Notes under the pieces: model-generated | Told to the model about the DNA's origin: nothing | The model's database searches: none | What the model saw: the letters and a program-made list of their open reading frames with translations, nothing else | Position numbers and translations under genes: made by a program | Source: Brachionus koreanus | Taxonomy: Eukaryota > Rotifera > Eurotatoria > Ploima > Brachionidae | Length of the DNA: 64,000 nucleotides | Direction of reading: 5' to 3' | Assembly: GCA_016987375.1 (NCBI GenBank) | Contig: PJRA01000524.1 | Location: 1,269,259 to 1,333,258 of the forward strand | In this document: in pieces, positions 42,874 through 54,722 of the stretch | Position numbering within the stretch: the stretch's first letter is position 1 | Layout of the letters: each line of letters opens with the position of its first letter

Positions 42874-43825
42874 CTGGAAATTGATAGGTTTTCATTTGGA
42901 TTGGCAATAGTGTGTTTAGATCAAAGCACATTTCTTAAAATTGATCATGATAATTAGAAGTTGAACAGGGAAAGAATCCAAAATTGATAATTAATATTTT
43001 GAATTAAAAAATTAATAGTTAAAATTAATGATCTAAAATTAATGGGGGGGGGGGGTGATTTAAAAAAATTAAGAAACTGAAAGCTTACGAAAAAAAATTA
43101 AAAAAATCATAACAAAAAAGATTAAATTTCCATGAATGCAATTTGATTTACATAAAACTTAACTGAATAAGTTAATATAACAATATCTAATTTAAATGAA
43201 CAAAAGAAAGGTTACACATTTTTAAAGGTACGATTTGATGTTGTTCTTTGGGTTATTAATTTATAATATAAAACTTAAAAATCAATTATTCACCACCAGG
43301 TTCTATAAATCGAGAAAAAATTTGTTCTAAATTTAATTTTTTAAATTTAAAATTTTTAAGACATGATTTTTTTACAAGAAATTTATTGATTTTTCATTAA
43401 ACAAAAATTTTTGCTAATAAAATGAGCAAAAGACTGTGAAATTATTTTAGTTATAAAAAGGATTTTCTAACTTCCTTATTTGTAAAATTAGCATGGTATT
43501 CTATTGGGGAAATGAACAAAAATCTCATTGCCGTGAAATTTATATTAAATTTTTTCACAAACGATTTAGAACTTAAGATTTAAAGCTTTTTAAGAATTTT
43601 TTCTTCTAATGATTTTAATCTAAATTTAAATTAAGCCTTAAAAATTGTATTATTTAATAGTAATATAGGCTTAGTATTTTTTTTCAATTATTCTAATATT
43701 TTTCTCAAGAAATCGACATAAAATAATTAAAATTGAAATTTTTAGATTTTAAAGTTAACCCAAAACTAATCGAATAAACTGATTAAAAAAATTAAAAAAA
43801 ACAAAAGTTTAAATTTTTTTTTTTA
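42874..43825. other. Non-coding stretch with a 12-base G run
   Basis: 3' flank of the methyltransferase gene. 43044-43055 is an uninterrupted run of 12 G on the plus strand, unusual in this composition. No gene supported. Confidence 0.5.
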
Positions 43826-45094
43826 CTATTTATTTTCATTTTCATATTTTTCCATAGTTGCTTTTATTAAAACACATTTAATATTTTGACAATCACAAGG
43901 AACTGGATGTTCATCATCATCATCATCGTCATCATCTTCTTCATTCGCATCATCATCTTCAAAATTTTGATTTTTTGTTAAATCAACACCAATATCAATT
44001 TCATAATTTCTAGGATTATCATCAGCCTGATTCAAGATAACAAATGATTTGAACATGTCATTTTGCTTAATAACTAGTTCGTTCTCATTTTTATTATTGT
44101 TTTCGGCAAATGAATGTATAGCTTCAGGAAGAAGAGCAATTGTTTGTTTCCAATGTGTGGGGTCGTTGCCAGGACCTGTATGTAATGTTACTGATTCTTC
44201 ATCTGTATGGAATACAACATCGAACCAAAAGGCAAAGCCATGCAAAGAACACTCTTTTCTCGCACAAAACTCCAAATTATACTCTTGTATACTCTCTAGA
44301 TCGTTTATATTTACTGTTTTAAGATCTAACGATGCAAGGATTTGTTCTTCGTCTATCATTTGATCATTATTTATTATTTCCACAATGGGCCTCGAAAGTA
44401 AAACCTCTCTGTACACCTTGCTCATCGACTGATAGTTAGTATTATAAAAACAGGTCCAATAGGATAAGTTGTCATTTAAGTATTCGGTCATTTCAACAGG
44501 ACATACGTATAAATAAGCCAGTGATGGATACATTAGACCAGTGTCTTTTTTTAACCATTTATCTCTGGCAAACAAAACTGAACTTAAGTTAAAAATTAAA
44601 ATTTAAAATTTTTTTTTCTTTTTTTTTAAAAGCATACTTAAGCATACTTTCATGTACGAGATAAAAGCCCATCCATTCAGAAACTATGATGTCGACTTGT
44701 TGAACAGGAAGATTAAGTTTTTCAATTTCTTGGTTCAAGACTGTAATTTTGTCTTGCATGCCATTATCTCGAATAATTGATTTAGATAGTTCAGCTATTC
44801 CATGACATGCCTCAACTGCATACACATGCTTTGCCCCAGCTTGTACAGAGAAAATAGACAAAATACCAGTTCCCGAACCCACGTCCAAAACAATCTTTTT
44901 AAATAATTTAATATTTAACTGAAATTCAGCTTCGTTTTTTAACTTATTACTTTGTCTTTAAACAAATTGCTACTTTTTATAATGGCCTCTCTATACTTAG
45001 CAACTCGAGGTTTGTCTCTCAACATCAAATTGTGAACAGTTATGTTATCATAGCTGTCGAAATAGGAGCCTGGTTTTTCGTCAAATGTGGTCAT
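43826..45094 (-). CDS. Type I protein arginine methyltransferase (PRMT6/PRMT2-like)
   Basis: Transfers methyl groups from S-adenosylmethionine to arginine. Exons (minus): 45094-44951, 44894-44638, 44582-43826; 385 residues. Motifs: [20 protein letters not shown] at the N-terminus; motif [22 protein letters not shown] (post-I acid); the double-E loop [14 protein letters not shown]; and the THW loop in [22 protein letters not shown] is the antenna/barrel part. The order and [15 protein letters not shown] resemble PRMT6, while [14 protein letters not shown] resembles PRMT2, so the subtype is left open. Odd feature: near the C-terminus an acidic insert with a run of eight Asp (encoded by GAT/GAC repeats) and a following CDC motif, not typical of the family. 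Confidence 0.88.
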
Positions 45095-45529
45095 GATATT
45101 TTTAAAAATTTAGTTTTAATTTTATAAAAAAAAATTCACTATAATAAATGCATGGTTGCAGATTAATAGATTGTTTCTTAAATAGTCTTTTATTCTAGAA
45201 ACTTTTAAATACTTGTAAGTTCACGAGACGCTCAACTTTTAAAATAAATTTCTTCTTTCACATATCTGTTATATGTTATTTCTAATCATGGAAAATAAAA
45301 AGCGTAGCTAAATTAGTCAAAAATTCTGTCTATCATGCATTTTTAATTATAAAAATAAAATATTTTGTTTAGCCTAGTCGATGAGTTTTTTTTCAAATTA
45401 AAAGTTTCATTTAAATTTTCAGCTTCCAATTTAATAAAATTTCAAGTAAATTTTTTTCTTAAATTATAAAATTAACATAGAATATTAATTTTTTTTAAAT
45501 TTTAAATACCCACCCAAATTTTTACCTAC

Positions 45530-45557
45530 CTTTTTCAGATGAACTATTCGACGTCAT
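45530..45557 (-). other. Possible short coding 5' exon
   Basis: On the minus strand ATGACGTCGAATAGTTCATC encodes MTSNSSSEK and runs straight into a strong donor (AAAAG then GTAGGTAA). It lies 436 bases upstream of the methyltransferase start on the same strand and could encode an alternative N-terminus for it, but no convincing acceptor in the right phase was found before 45094. Confidence 0.25.
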
Positions 45558-46842
45558 CTCAAATAATTAATATGAACTGAAATAAATTTCTAAAAAGTAT
45601 TCAAAGGACAAAATTCGTTTAATAATCCAACGATCATTTGCGCTAAACTTAAATGGTGATGAATTATGATTAATTTTTTTTTAATTTAAAGGGTAATTAA
45701 AGTACTACATCAAACTCAAGTAAAATTATATATTTTTTATTAATTAAATGATTTGTTTTATTTTTTAAGATATAATTTTACTCAAATAAATACCAAAATT
45801 GACTTAATTTCAGTTTGTTGAAACAAAAATTTTGATTAAATTCATACCAAGGTATGAATTTAATTGAATAAGGTATGTACAAAATTTTAGTTCTTATTGT
45901 TATCAAATTGAAAAAATGGTGATTTTTCAGTTTATTTTCTTAAACTAGAAATAATCTTAGCACAGAGCAGAAAGTTTCATGATAAATCATAATGATGATA
46001 TTTTAATTTAGAAATTAATCCAAATGAATTTTATCATGAATTTAAATGGTGACCCTGAACCCATAATTGTATATTGTTTTTATTAATCATTAATCTATTC
46101 ATGTTTCTAAAAGTACTTAAAACTTTTTTCTAAATAGTAAAATATTTTTTAGGATTAAACTATACTTTGGTTGTTGTTAAAAAGTCAAAAATAAATCAAA
46201 CCACAATTTGTTTTATTAAAAACAGTCTTCAATATATTGGAAATTTTTAAAAGAAAATAATTAAAAATTTAAGATTAGATATTATTTTATTAAAAAAGAA
46301 AAAAAATATATAAAAATATAAATTTTTAGTGTTTAAATTATTCATTTTGTGCATTTTTTAGAAAAATGTTAATCTTTCAGCTTACAATTTTTGATAGAAA
46401 AAAATATTGAAAAAAAAAATTTTTCTCTCTAAATTTAAATTCAATATTATTTTAAAAGAAAAGCTAATGTTAAAGTTTTCAGTTGAAAATTTTTATTTCA
46501 TTAAACAAAATGGTGTTGTGTTTTAAAGTAGATGACACTTTTAATCATAATTTTAATCGAAAATGAAATAAAATTTGTAAATTAACTAATTCAAATTAAT
46601 TTTTAAAAGTAAAATTGAATTAATTATCTAATTTTAATTATTGTTTTCCAAATTTAAAATACATACCCATTTGGCATAGTAAACATAGTTATATGCAGAA
46701 TTATGAATTATATTTAGGTTGGATACTCTTTGTTTAAAAATAAAAAAACATATTTTCACAAAATTTTTATAATAAAGAATATTTAAAACCCTTATTAAAA
46801 ATTATTATTGATTCTGTTAAAACTCTACAAATTTAGTATAAC

Positions 46843-47085
46843 TTAACACTAGAAGCACCAAGCATTTTTTCACGTTTTTTTAATTCAAAAATATTTTCTA
46901 AAAAAACTATAATAATTTTATGAAGTAATATCATTTTTTAAAGAAAAATTTAAAATTTACACAAATCAAAAAAGATTTATTCATTTGAAAAATCCATTCA
47001 AATGATACGATGATCTAAAATTTTGTTAAATTTGAAAAAATTTGACTGAACTCAATTTTGCTTAGATTTTCACATCATTAGCAGA
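46843..47085 (+). repeat. TTAACACTAGAAGCACC element, decayed
   Basis: Begins TTAACACTAGAAGCACCAAG, the same terminus as at 63905. At about 46975-47020 it holds GATTTATTCATTTGAAAAATCC then ATTCAAATGATACGATGA in the orientation expected of the other end of the element. The final terminal repeat has decayed past recognition, so the right border is approximate. Confidence 0.45.
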
Positions 47086-47459
47086 CTTTGATAATTGATG
47101 CATCTTTGAATGTTGGAATTTACTGCTGCATTTACAAAACTGGTAATAGCTTTTAGAAAAAAGTTTTTTTTCTAAATTTTAGCATTAATTCCTCTTCTAG
47201 TTGTTTATTTTGCAAAACCAAATTTCGCAAAACTATTTTTAAAAATTTTTATTGAAAAATAATGGTATAAATTTTTGTTTTTTAACTTAAAAAAAGATGT
47301 AGATTTATAATTTTTTTGTTTATTTGATTGTTAAATTTGAAGATAAATTTTGATTTAATGTAATTTAGGATCATTTAAAAAAAAATATTTTTTGATTTTT
47401 TAAAGTAACAGATTAAAAGTAGTAGCAATAGTTCCTGCCGTTTAAATCAGTGAATATTT

Positions 47460-47890
47460 ACGCTCAGCCATTACGACTGTTCCAGTCTTTATAATCAAAA
47501 ATAATAATAAATAAATAATGCTACGCTTTCATGCTTTTAGCATATTTTAGTCTTTCAAAAGTTTGGTATTCCATAGGTAATCATTCGATAATTTGTTCCA
47601 ATCCTTAGCAGCTATATTAGATCTCTCTTTAGCCTGTAAACCAGCTCTTTCTTCAGTCTCTCCCTATAGTCTAATTCAACAGGTTCATTAATGATTTGTG
47701 TTTTCCACCTCTGTACCTTCTCAAGCATGTCTATATTCTTCTTAAAATATGGATTTCACTCAGATACAACGTATTCAAGATGTGATCGAACAAAACTTGT
47801 ATTCATTTTTTTAATGATGTTGGCATCATGATTATTGAATCCATTTAAAATCCGTCTAAAAACTCTGTATGCCCTTGCCAACGATGTACT
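47460..47890 (-). mobile_element. Non-LTR retrotransposon 3' relic
   Basis: On the minus strand the remains of FVRSHLEYVV can be read at about 47770-47800, followed by a degenerate RRR..GDLI region and a WNKLSNDYLWN-like block near 47580. The 3' tail ends in an ATTATTTATTTATTATTATT microsatellite at about 47500-47520. Frameshifts throughout. Confidence 0.55.
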
Positions 47891-48532
47891 TTTCACATTT
47901 TTGAGTTGTAAAAAATAAATTTGATTTTTAAAAATTTTTTTGTAAAAAAATAATTAATAATGTTTGAAAAAATAAATTGGAAATCAAGTGGTCTTATGTT
48001 AAAATTTAGACTTTTTTTGTATTTTTTTTTGGATCATAGGAAATTTTTATGTTTTAAAAAAAATTGAGCGAATGTAATTATTGAGCTTAAGCATTTATTT
48101 CATAATTTTAGTTTATAGAATTTTATTAAACAAATTAAAAAAATAAAATTTGTATATATTTTGACTTATAACCTTTAGTAATATGAAATCAAAAAAAAAA
48201 ATAAAAGAATAAAAATCTTTCAATTTGATTATTTGATCAAAAAAATTAAAGTAATATAATAACAATATAATGTAACTCAATTGAGCAGAATGAAAAGTAG
48301 ATATAAATTTAAACAAAAAAATTAAAATACATGTAACCAACACAGCCCTATTTAAGACAAAACTTCTAATTGACAATTTTTAAATTCGTAACTTACAACT
48401 GATAATTGTAATTAAAAAAAAAAAAGAATATTTTTGGAATGAAAAGTCAATTTTTTTTTCATTTAAAACACCAAGGCCTAAATAAACCAACAGAGAACAA
48501 CGACTAGAAAATTTTGCAAAGAAAAACCAATA
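47891..48532. other. Non-coding stretch
   Basis: 3' flank of the BMAL/cycle gene, AT-rich. The open frame 48113-48376 is a poly-A/T artefact with Phe/Leu-only composition. Confidence 0.45.
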
Positions 48533-51500
48533 TTAAGAATTTTTAGACTCTTGATTTGAACTTGACTCATTTTCAAATAGCTGCATCATCCAATTGTTTG
48601 TATCGTCATTTGATTGATTCGGATTAGGCATATGTTTTTGATGTTGATTAAATAACTGATTGTTTGGCTCATAATCAGGCTCTGAATTAATAAAATTGTT
48701 TGTAAATGAATTAGAGTTAACCATTTGGTAAAGGTTCATTTTGGATTCAGGAGCAGGCCGATTATAAATTGGATAGTTAGCTTGAGACTTTTGAGTATGC
48801 ATTTGATTTTGGTACATGGTTCTGGGCTGCGAAGGGCCAAATTGTTGAATGTTCCGATTAGAGCTATAAGTTGACATGTTGATATTTTTTTGGCCTATAT
48901 TTACCGATTGAATCGGGTAATTGACCAAATTTTTGCTCGTGTTCGGATACTCATTTAAGCCGATGATAGAACTAGGATCAATGAGTTTTTCCGAGTTGTA
49001 ATTGGGTTCGTTGCTGAACATTGATTCTTCGGGCGAGGGAGTCATTGGCATTGAAATGGTCTGAGAGTTGATTAGTTGGTTTGGGATGCTGTTGTGAGTC
49101 ATAAAAGGGGATTTTTTCTGATACAACTGCTGAGTGTTTTGAATAAGATTATTTTTTTGCAAATAACTAACCGGATTAGAACATAGGGTGTTTTGAGCAA
49201 CAATGTATTCTAGTTGACCACTGAACGGATTCTGCAATGCATATAGCACACTTTGTATTGAAATAAACGAATTATTCTCCAGTCGAAATCTATATTCATG
49301 GGTTCGAATTTTGTTTTTTGTATTGTTGACCGTAATTTCTTGAAATGCTTTTTTTAACAAATTTACATCATCTGTATGTACATGGTTGAATAGAGACTCG
49401 GACATTAACTGGTGTGGCAAGTAGCCAATTAAGCAGTGCGCCCTTTTAAAAAAAAAACACCATTAAAATTTTTTCTTTAATATTTAATTTTAAAATTAAA
49501 TAGAAAAAAATATAAAGGTTGACTTCATTTTTCAAGTTTACTCATTTACCTAGAAAATTTTAAATTTTCAAATTATCAAAATTCAATTAGAATAATATAT
49601 TCATCGATATTTTATTAAAATTAGTTTAAGATAAAATTTAAATTGATTTGGATCATTTTTTTATCATTAAAAAAAATAATTTTTTTCTTTTATTGGAATT
49701 TTTATTCAAATAAAAATTAGATTATTTAATAAATTGTTTCTCTTTTAGGTCTAAATAGAAAAAGAAATATTTTAATTGGTAAAAATTTTGGATTGCTCTT
49801 AAATTTCAACTATGCTTTTTTTTGAATATTTAAAAAAAAATTATATTTTTTCTTATTTTAATATCAATTTTGAGATAGAATTTATTCAGTAGCTAGACAA
49901 AATTTTTACATAAATTTGAATATTAAAACAAATTTTACTCTTTTAAATACACCATATTTAATTATTTATACACTTTTGAAAAAAAACTGATATTTTTGTT
50001 TTGTTGATTGATTTTTTTTTTAAAAAATTTTTCATGTTATAGTAAAAAAAAATCCTTAAAACTTGTTGATTCTAATTAAAGTTAATTGAGTTAAATAAAG
50101 TGCTAAAAAATTTTAAAATAGATCACTTTTAAAATTATTTTTAGAAACTTACAAAACCTAATTTATTTTTATTAAACTAAAATAGGTCTTGATTAAAATA
50201 GGTATTCTCTTCTTACTTGAATTAACTGCCTAGATGTTGGGAAGAAGAAAGGAAGCGGAGAGGAACAAAAGTCGTACAGGTTAATAAAATAATCTTTATT
50301 TTTTTTGGTCAAAAATTCGTTCTGCATCAGCTTACAAAATTTGTATTATCAAAATCTAGCCAATTTCTCTATTTTATTAAAAATAATTTTTAAATACATT
50401 ATACATTTAGAGACTAAATTTTTGAATGATAAAAAGATTTAATCTCATTTTGGGCAATGAATCTTAGACCTTAAGAAAAAAATTTTTTTTTTTATTGTTT
50501 CAAAATTAACAATGCCTAAAAATTTAACAAAAAAAAGTAATAAAAAGATCAATATCTGAGCTATATAATTAGTTGAAGTAATTTTTATTACCCTGGTTCT
50601 AGATAAATAAATTTTCCGTCCGAGTCATGCCTTGAAACGTATTTACATTTATTTAAGTCATCGGTTTTTTTGGTCATGTGACCGTAAGCAATTAAGTAGT
50701 ATTCCAAGACATTGGCATTGTTTGATTGAGCATTGATTGATGAATTGTTTTGGGTAGGCGATGTTGGATCGCTTGATTGATTATTTTTTTGCGCCTCAAT
50801 GCTGTTAGCTTCATTTAACAGAGTTGTGGAATGAAAATTTTTTAATTGATTCAATTTGGCGGGACTAATCGGAGCAACAAAATTTGTCGAATCGGCTGAA
50901 TTAGCTACGGATTCCCGATTAATTTCAGGTCCGAATTTCAGATTTGAACTTAAATCGGATCTAAGATATCCCACAAATTGAACAGTTTTGTATTCTTTAA
51001 TTGTAAATTTAACTGAAATGTATTTTTGTTTAAAAAAAAATAAAAAATTTCTACTTACCTGGCTTTTTGGGCTCTAAATTTGTGTACACATGATCCTGAA
51101 CAGATGACTGACGCTTTTCATTTGTCTGCCCGCTTCGAATTCGGCAAACAAATGAACGTCGGTCTCCAGTGGTGTATGTTTTGCTTTTATTCAACATGAA
51201 AGTGCTCAAACCCCCCATCGCTAATATTAAAACATTTGTTATTAGCTAAAAAATAATTCAGCGAGCCAATCTTACCATTGTTCTGGTCGTAGTATGTCAA
51301 CTGATCCTTGACTGCTTTGCTGTCCGAAGGATGAACTATTTCAAAGAACACCTTGTCTACTAAATCATTCTAGAAATGGTTAATAATTAAAAATAAATTA
51401 GACTTTTTGGTGGAAAAAATTTTTTTCCAAAATTTTCAAATATTTTTTTACTGAATTACCCTCACCTCTTTTCTATCTAATATAAAAATTTTCTAGTTTT

Positions 51501-52183
51501 TTTGAAAAAATAAATTGAAATTTTTTTTAAAAGCTTTACTTTGTTTATCTTAATTTTTCAATCAATCGAAGCTTTTAAATTTTAAAAACAAAAAAACTCA
51601 CTGATTGAAAACCGATGCAGTTCGAGCACGATTCAGATGCGTATAGAATCCTACTTGAGTCACATTTGATAACAAGCAGAAATTCGTCATTTTCTTTTAG
51701 AACCAAAGATTGTAATTCGAACGGAGTTATGTAATTTTGGCACAGAAACGAATCACTTAGTATCGACGAAGAGGCCTTTAAATTTTTCATATGCTGAACG
51801 GCCATTTTAAGTATGGTTATTTTGTCGGGCTTTTTGTTCTTGGTCATTGTCATTGGCAGATGAAACACCAGCTCATTTAGATGCTTGTTCATTTTTTGAC
51901 GGCGACGCTTTTCTATTTCACTATGCGTTGCTCTAATTAATTATAAAATAAAAGATAAAATGAAAATAAACTAATACTAGATTTATTTATTTAATAGAGT
52001 AAAGAAAAAAGAATTTATATTTTACTTTTTTTCAGGGTTAATAGTATTTAGAAATTGGGAATTTGAAGAAACCATGGCATCCTGTTCACTGGGAACACTG
52101 TTGCTGAGAAGTTTATTCAAGTCGACTCTAGGGTCGACGTCCAAATTCAGGTTTTGCTTAAAATTTCCTATGTCGTTTTCCAT
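48533..52183 (-). CDS. BMAL1: BMAL/cycle (ARNTL) bHLH-PAS clock transcription factor
   Basis: Positive limb of the circadian clock; dimerises with CLOCK and binds E-boxes. Exons (minus): 52183-52026, 51932-51602, 51369-51276, 51220-51059, 51012-50592, 49442-48533; 691 residues. The bHLH (about 54-103) has ATHSEIEKRRRQKMNKHLNE with the His-Glu-Arg E-box contact triad and ends KMAVQHMKNL, the BMAL-type helix 2. PAS-A follows (EFLLVIKCDSSRILYASES, VHPSDSKAVKDQL, TGDRRSFVCRI). PAS-B includes CKYVSRHDSDGKFIYLEPG, LIGYLPHQLM and RFRLENNSFISIQS, close to BMAL (EYVSRHAIDGKF; ILAYLPQELLG). The C-terminal 200 residues are Asn/Gln/Ser-rich; the end, SNDDTNNWMMQLFENES, resembles the BMAL transactivation helix NDEAAMAVIMSLLEADAG, which argues for BMAL/cycle over ARNT. 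The last intron is 1149 bases; others are short. Confidence 0.93.
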
Positions 52184-54722
52184 TTTTTAAAATTTATTGA
52201 AATATTTTGCTTCAATTTTCTTGTTGAAAAGTCGATAAAAAAGTTGGCTCTTTGAATTTAATCATTGTGACTATACAGAGTTATTGATTACTCATTCTCT
52301 TGCACAGCTTTTTCAATAGCAAAAACAAAACTAGCACAAATTAAAAAAAAAAACAAATTTAAATTTAAGATCAAGTCACAGCGTTTTTTTTTATCTAAAT
52401 AAAAAATTTAAAAGCAAAATTTTTAGCTAAGCTGGTAAAAAATTATGCTTCTGCACTCTAATTTAGCGAAATTGAGTTTAGGTACGAAAGATAGAAAATT
52501 TAATGCATAAATAGATAGAGTTATGTTTTCAATTTATTTTTTTGAGAACAAGAGGGTGTTTTCGACTGGAGCAAAGTTGTTTTGATTGCTTCAAATAGCG
52601 TTTGCACGCAAATTATGATGCAACTGTTGCTCGACTTTGCCAATAGGGTCCCAAACCGATTATAAATTATGAAAATTTGAACAAAAATTAAGACAATAGT
52701 TTTAGAAAATTAATGTTTGCATAGCGATATGTTTGGAAAAAAGCTTACAGAATTTATAAATAATAAATTTTCATAATTTTTTTACATTAAATGGGTGTTG
52801 TTTCTAAAAAGCCGATCTGTTCTAGTTCGGACTGAAACAATGCCAATTAAACCCATAGACCTCAGACAGAAGAATCGTAAATTTTTGGTATTTCAAAACT
52901 ACAAGCATAATTGAACATAATTTAAAGGTGGGTATGCAATTTGGGCTTATTCACCAAATTTACTTAGCATAATTATCTTGTTTACTTTTTTTAAAATAAA
53001 TTTAAATTTTTAAAACTACATGAAACTTTATTTTATATTGAAAAGATAAAATGATCAAAATTTTATTTTTTCAATTAAATCTAAATTGAAAAGAAAATAA
53101 TCTGGAAGTATTCAAAGAAAATTTTTTTTTTATTTAATAAAAAATTATTATTAAATTTTAACAGTCTCTTAAGCTACTTGATAATTTTGAATATTAACTT
53201 AGGTAATTGGAAACAAAGTACTTAAGTGATGGCTGAAGGCAAATCCAGTCAAAAAATGCTTAAATCGGCCGCTTCCTAGACTAACTTTTTTCTTAATTAA
53301 TTTCCTTAAGAAGAAAAAATTAAAATCAATAGCCAGAATTAATTTTAAAAAAAATCTAATCAATTTAGCTTTGTTGATCTTTTAAGAAAATAGAGAATTT
53401 TTTTAATTGCTATGAATTAACTGAATTTAATCTAGTCTATTCTGTACTGATTGAATAAATTTTTTTTATACGGCCTTGAGAAAAATATCGATTTTTAAAA
53501 ATGTATTTTATATTCTTCTGGATTTCAGTATTACTGTCAAATAGCACGAAAAAATAGAGGAAAAAAGCGATTTTGTTTCATTAAAATGAATCAGTTATTC
53601 TAATCCATAGAGATTCTTCTGAAATTAAAATTTATATAAAATTCTATATTTTCTTATAATTCTATTTGATGATTAATAAGATAATTTTTCAAGGCTCAAG
53701 GAATTTGAATTGGAAACATAGAAAAATAAAGATATTAATCAGTTATTGATTTTTATCTGAATTATTAATAATTGAATTAGAAATTTATTCATGGCCAGTT
53801 ATCATTTAGCATACAACTTTTAGAAATTGAATAATAAATTTAAAAAAAATCATTATAGGTAAATAGGTCTGTTGGTTACAAATTTTTAAATTAGCCTAAA
53901 GCATTTTGAAACAATAATGCCTAGATTCGAACTGCAAATTCATTAGAAGCATCGATATTTTATTAAATGACTTACCAGAAAATTTCTGAATGTAATCGAT
54001 TTTTTTCTTAAATTAAAAAAGATGATTATGATCTTTTTTAAGTGAAAAATTGGTTTTATTTTTGAAATATTTTTCCTTGATAGTGTTTGATTCTCAAGAG
54101 GAAAACATATTAGTTAATCTGAATAATAAGATTTTCTAGCCTAAGATTTTTGAAAATATTTTTTTTTCAAATTGAATTTTTTTAAACACAAAAATTAAAA
54201 AAAAAAACGACCTTTTTAAAAAATTAATTTTGAATAATTATTCGATTAGTTAAACATTGATTAAACAAAAAATATCGATTAAATTCATATGTAGCAAAAT
54301 TGGCAGTTTTTGTTCAAGGGAAGCAATATGATTTACGAATAGAAGAATGTTTAATTTTGAAATTAAAAAAAAATGCTTATTAATTTAAAAATTTTTGCTG
54401 AATCAAGCCCCAAAGTCAAATGAGTAGAGGAAAAAGCTAAATATATTATTTAAAAAAAAATTTTAGCAATTCTTAAACAAGAATATTTAAAATAAAGAAA
54501 AAAATATTTTATGTTAAATTGAATAAGCTATTATTATTAGCCATTTTTCAACTTTTTTATATTATGAATTTGTGTAACATATTTCATAACATTTTTTTTA
54601 GGTTTAGATAAATCATTCTTAAATTATTCACTATTAATTAATAGACAAAAAGTAAAACTAGATCTTTTGTATATCAGTGCATTATTTTATTCAAAAAAAA
54701 AATATAACAAATGAAAAAAAGC
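52184..54722. other. Mostly non-coding stretch upstream of BMAL and downstream of FLVCR-like A
   Basis: AT-rich. No E-box CACGTG was noticed in the BMAL upstream region. A less AT-rich island at 52544-52663 (listed separately) is the only coding-like part. Confidence 0.4.
52544..52663 (+). other. Coding-like island of unknown nature
   Basis: The plus strand reads EQEGVFDWSKVVLIASNSVC then TQIMMQLLLDFANRVPNRL before a stop, with much lower A+T than the flanks. No start codon, and splice borders are unclear. The GVFDWSKVV part superficially recalls the BH1 motif of Bcl-2 proteins, but nothing else of that family is seen, so no function is given. Confidence 0.2.

Larger units (their letters stand above)
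45095..47455. other. Mostly non-coding stretch upstream of the methyltransferase
   Basis: AT-rich. It contains a possible short 5' exon at 45530-45557 and a repeat end at 46843. No further gene supported. Confidence 0.4.

Noticed and set aside
44049..44363. 104-codon plus-strand frame opposite the methyltransferase
   Set aside because: Antisense shadow; the minus-strand frame carries all PRMT motifs.
48113..48376. 87-codon Phe/Leu-rich minus-strand frame
   Set aside because: Produced by A/T homopolymers downstream of BMAL; it lacks coding character.
53229..53279. 16-residue frame MAEGKSSQKMLKSAAS
   Set aside because: Looks mildly coding-like but is too short, with no splice donor or neighbour to join.
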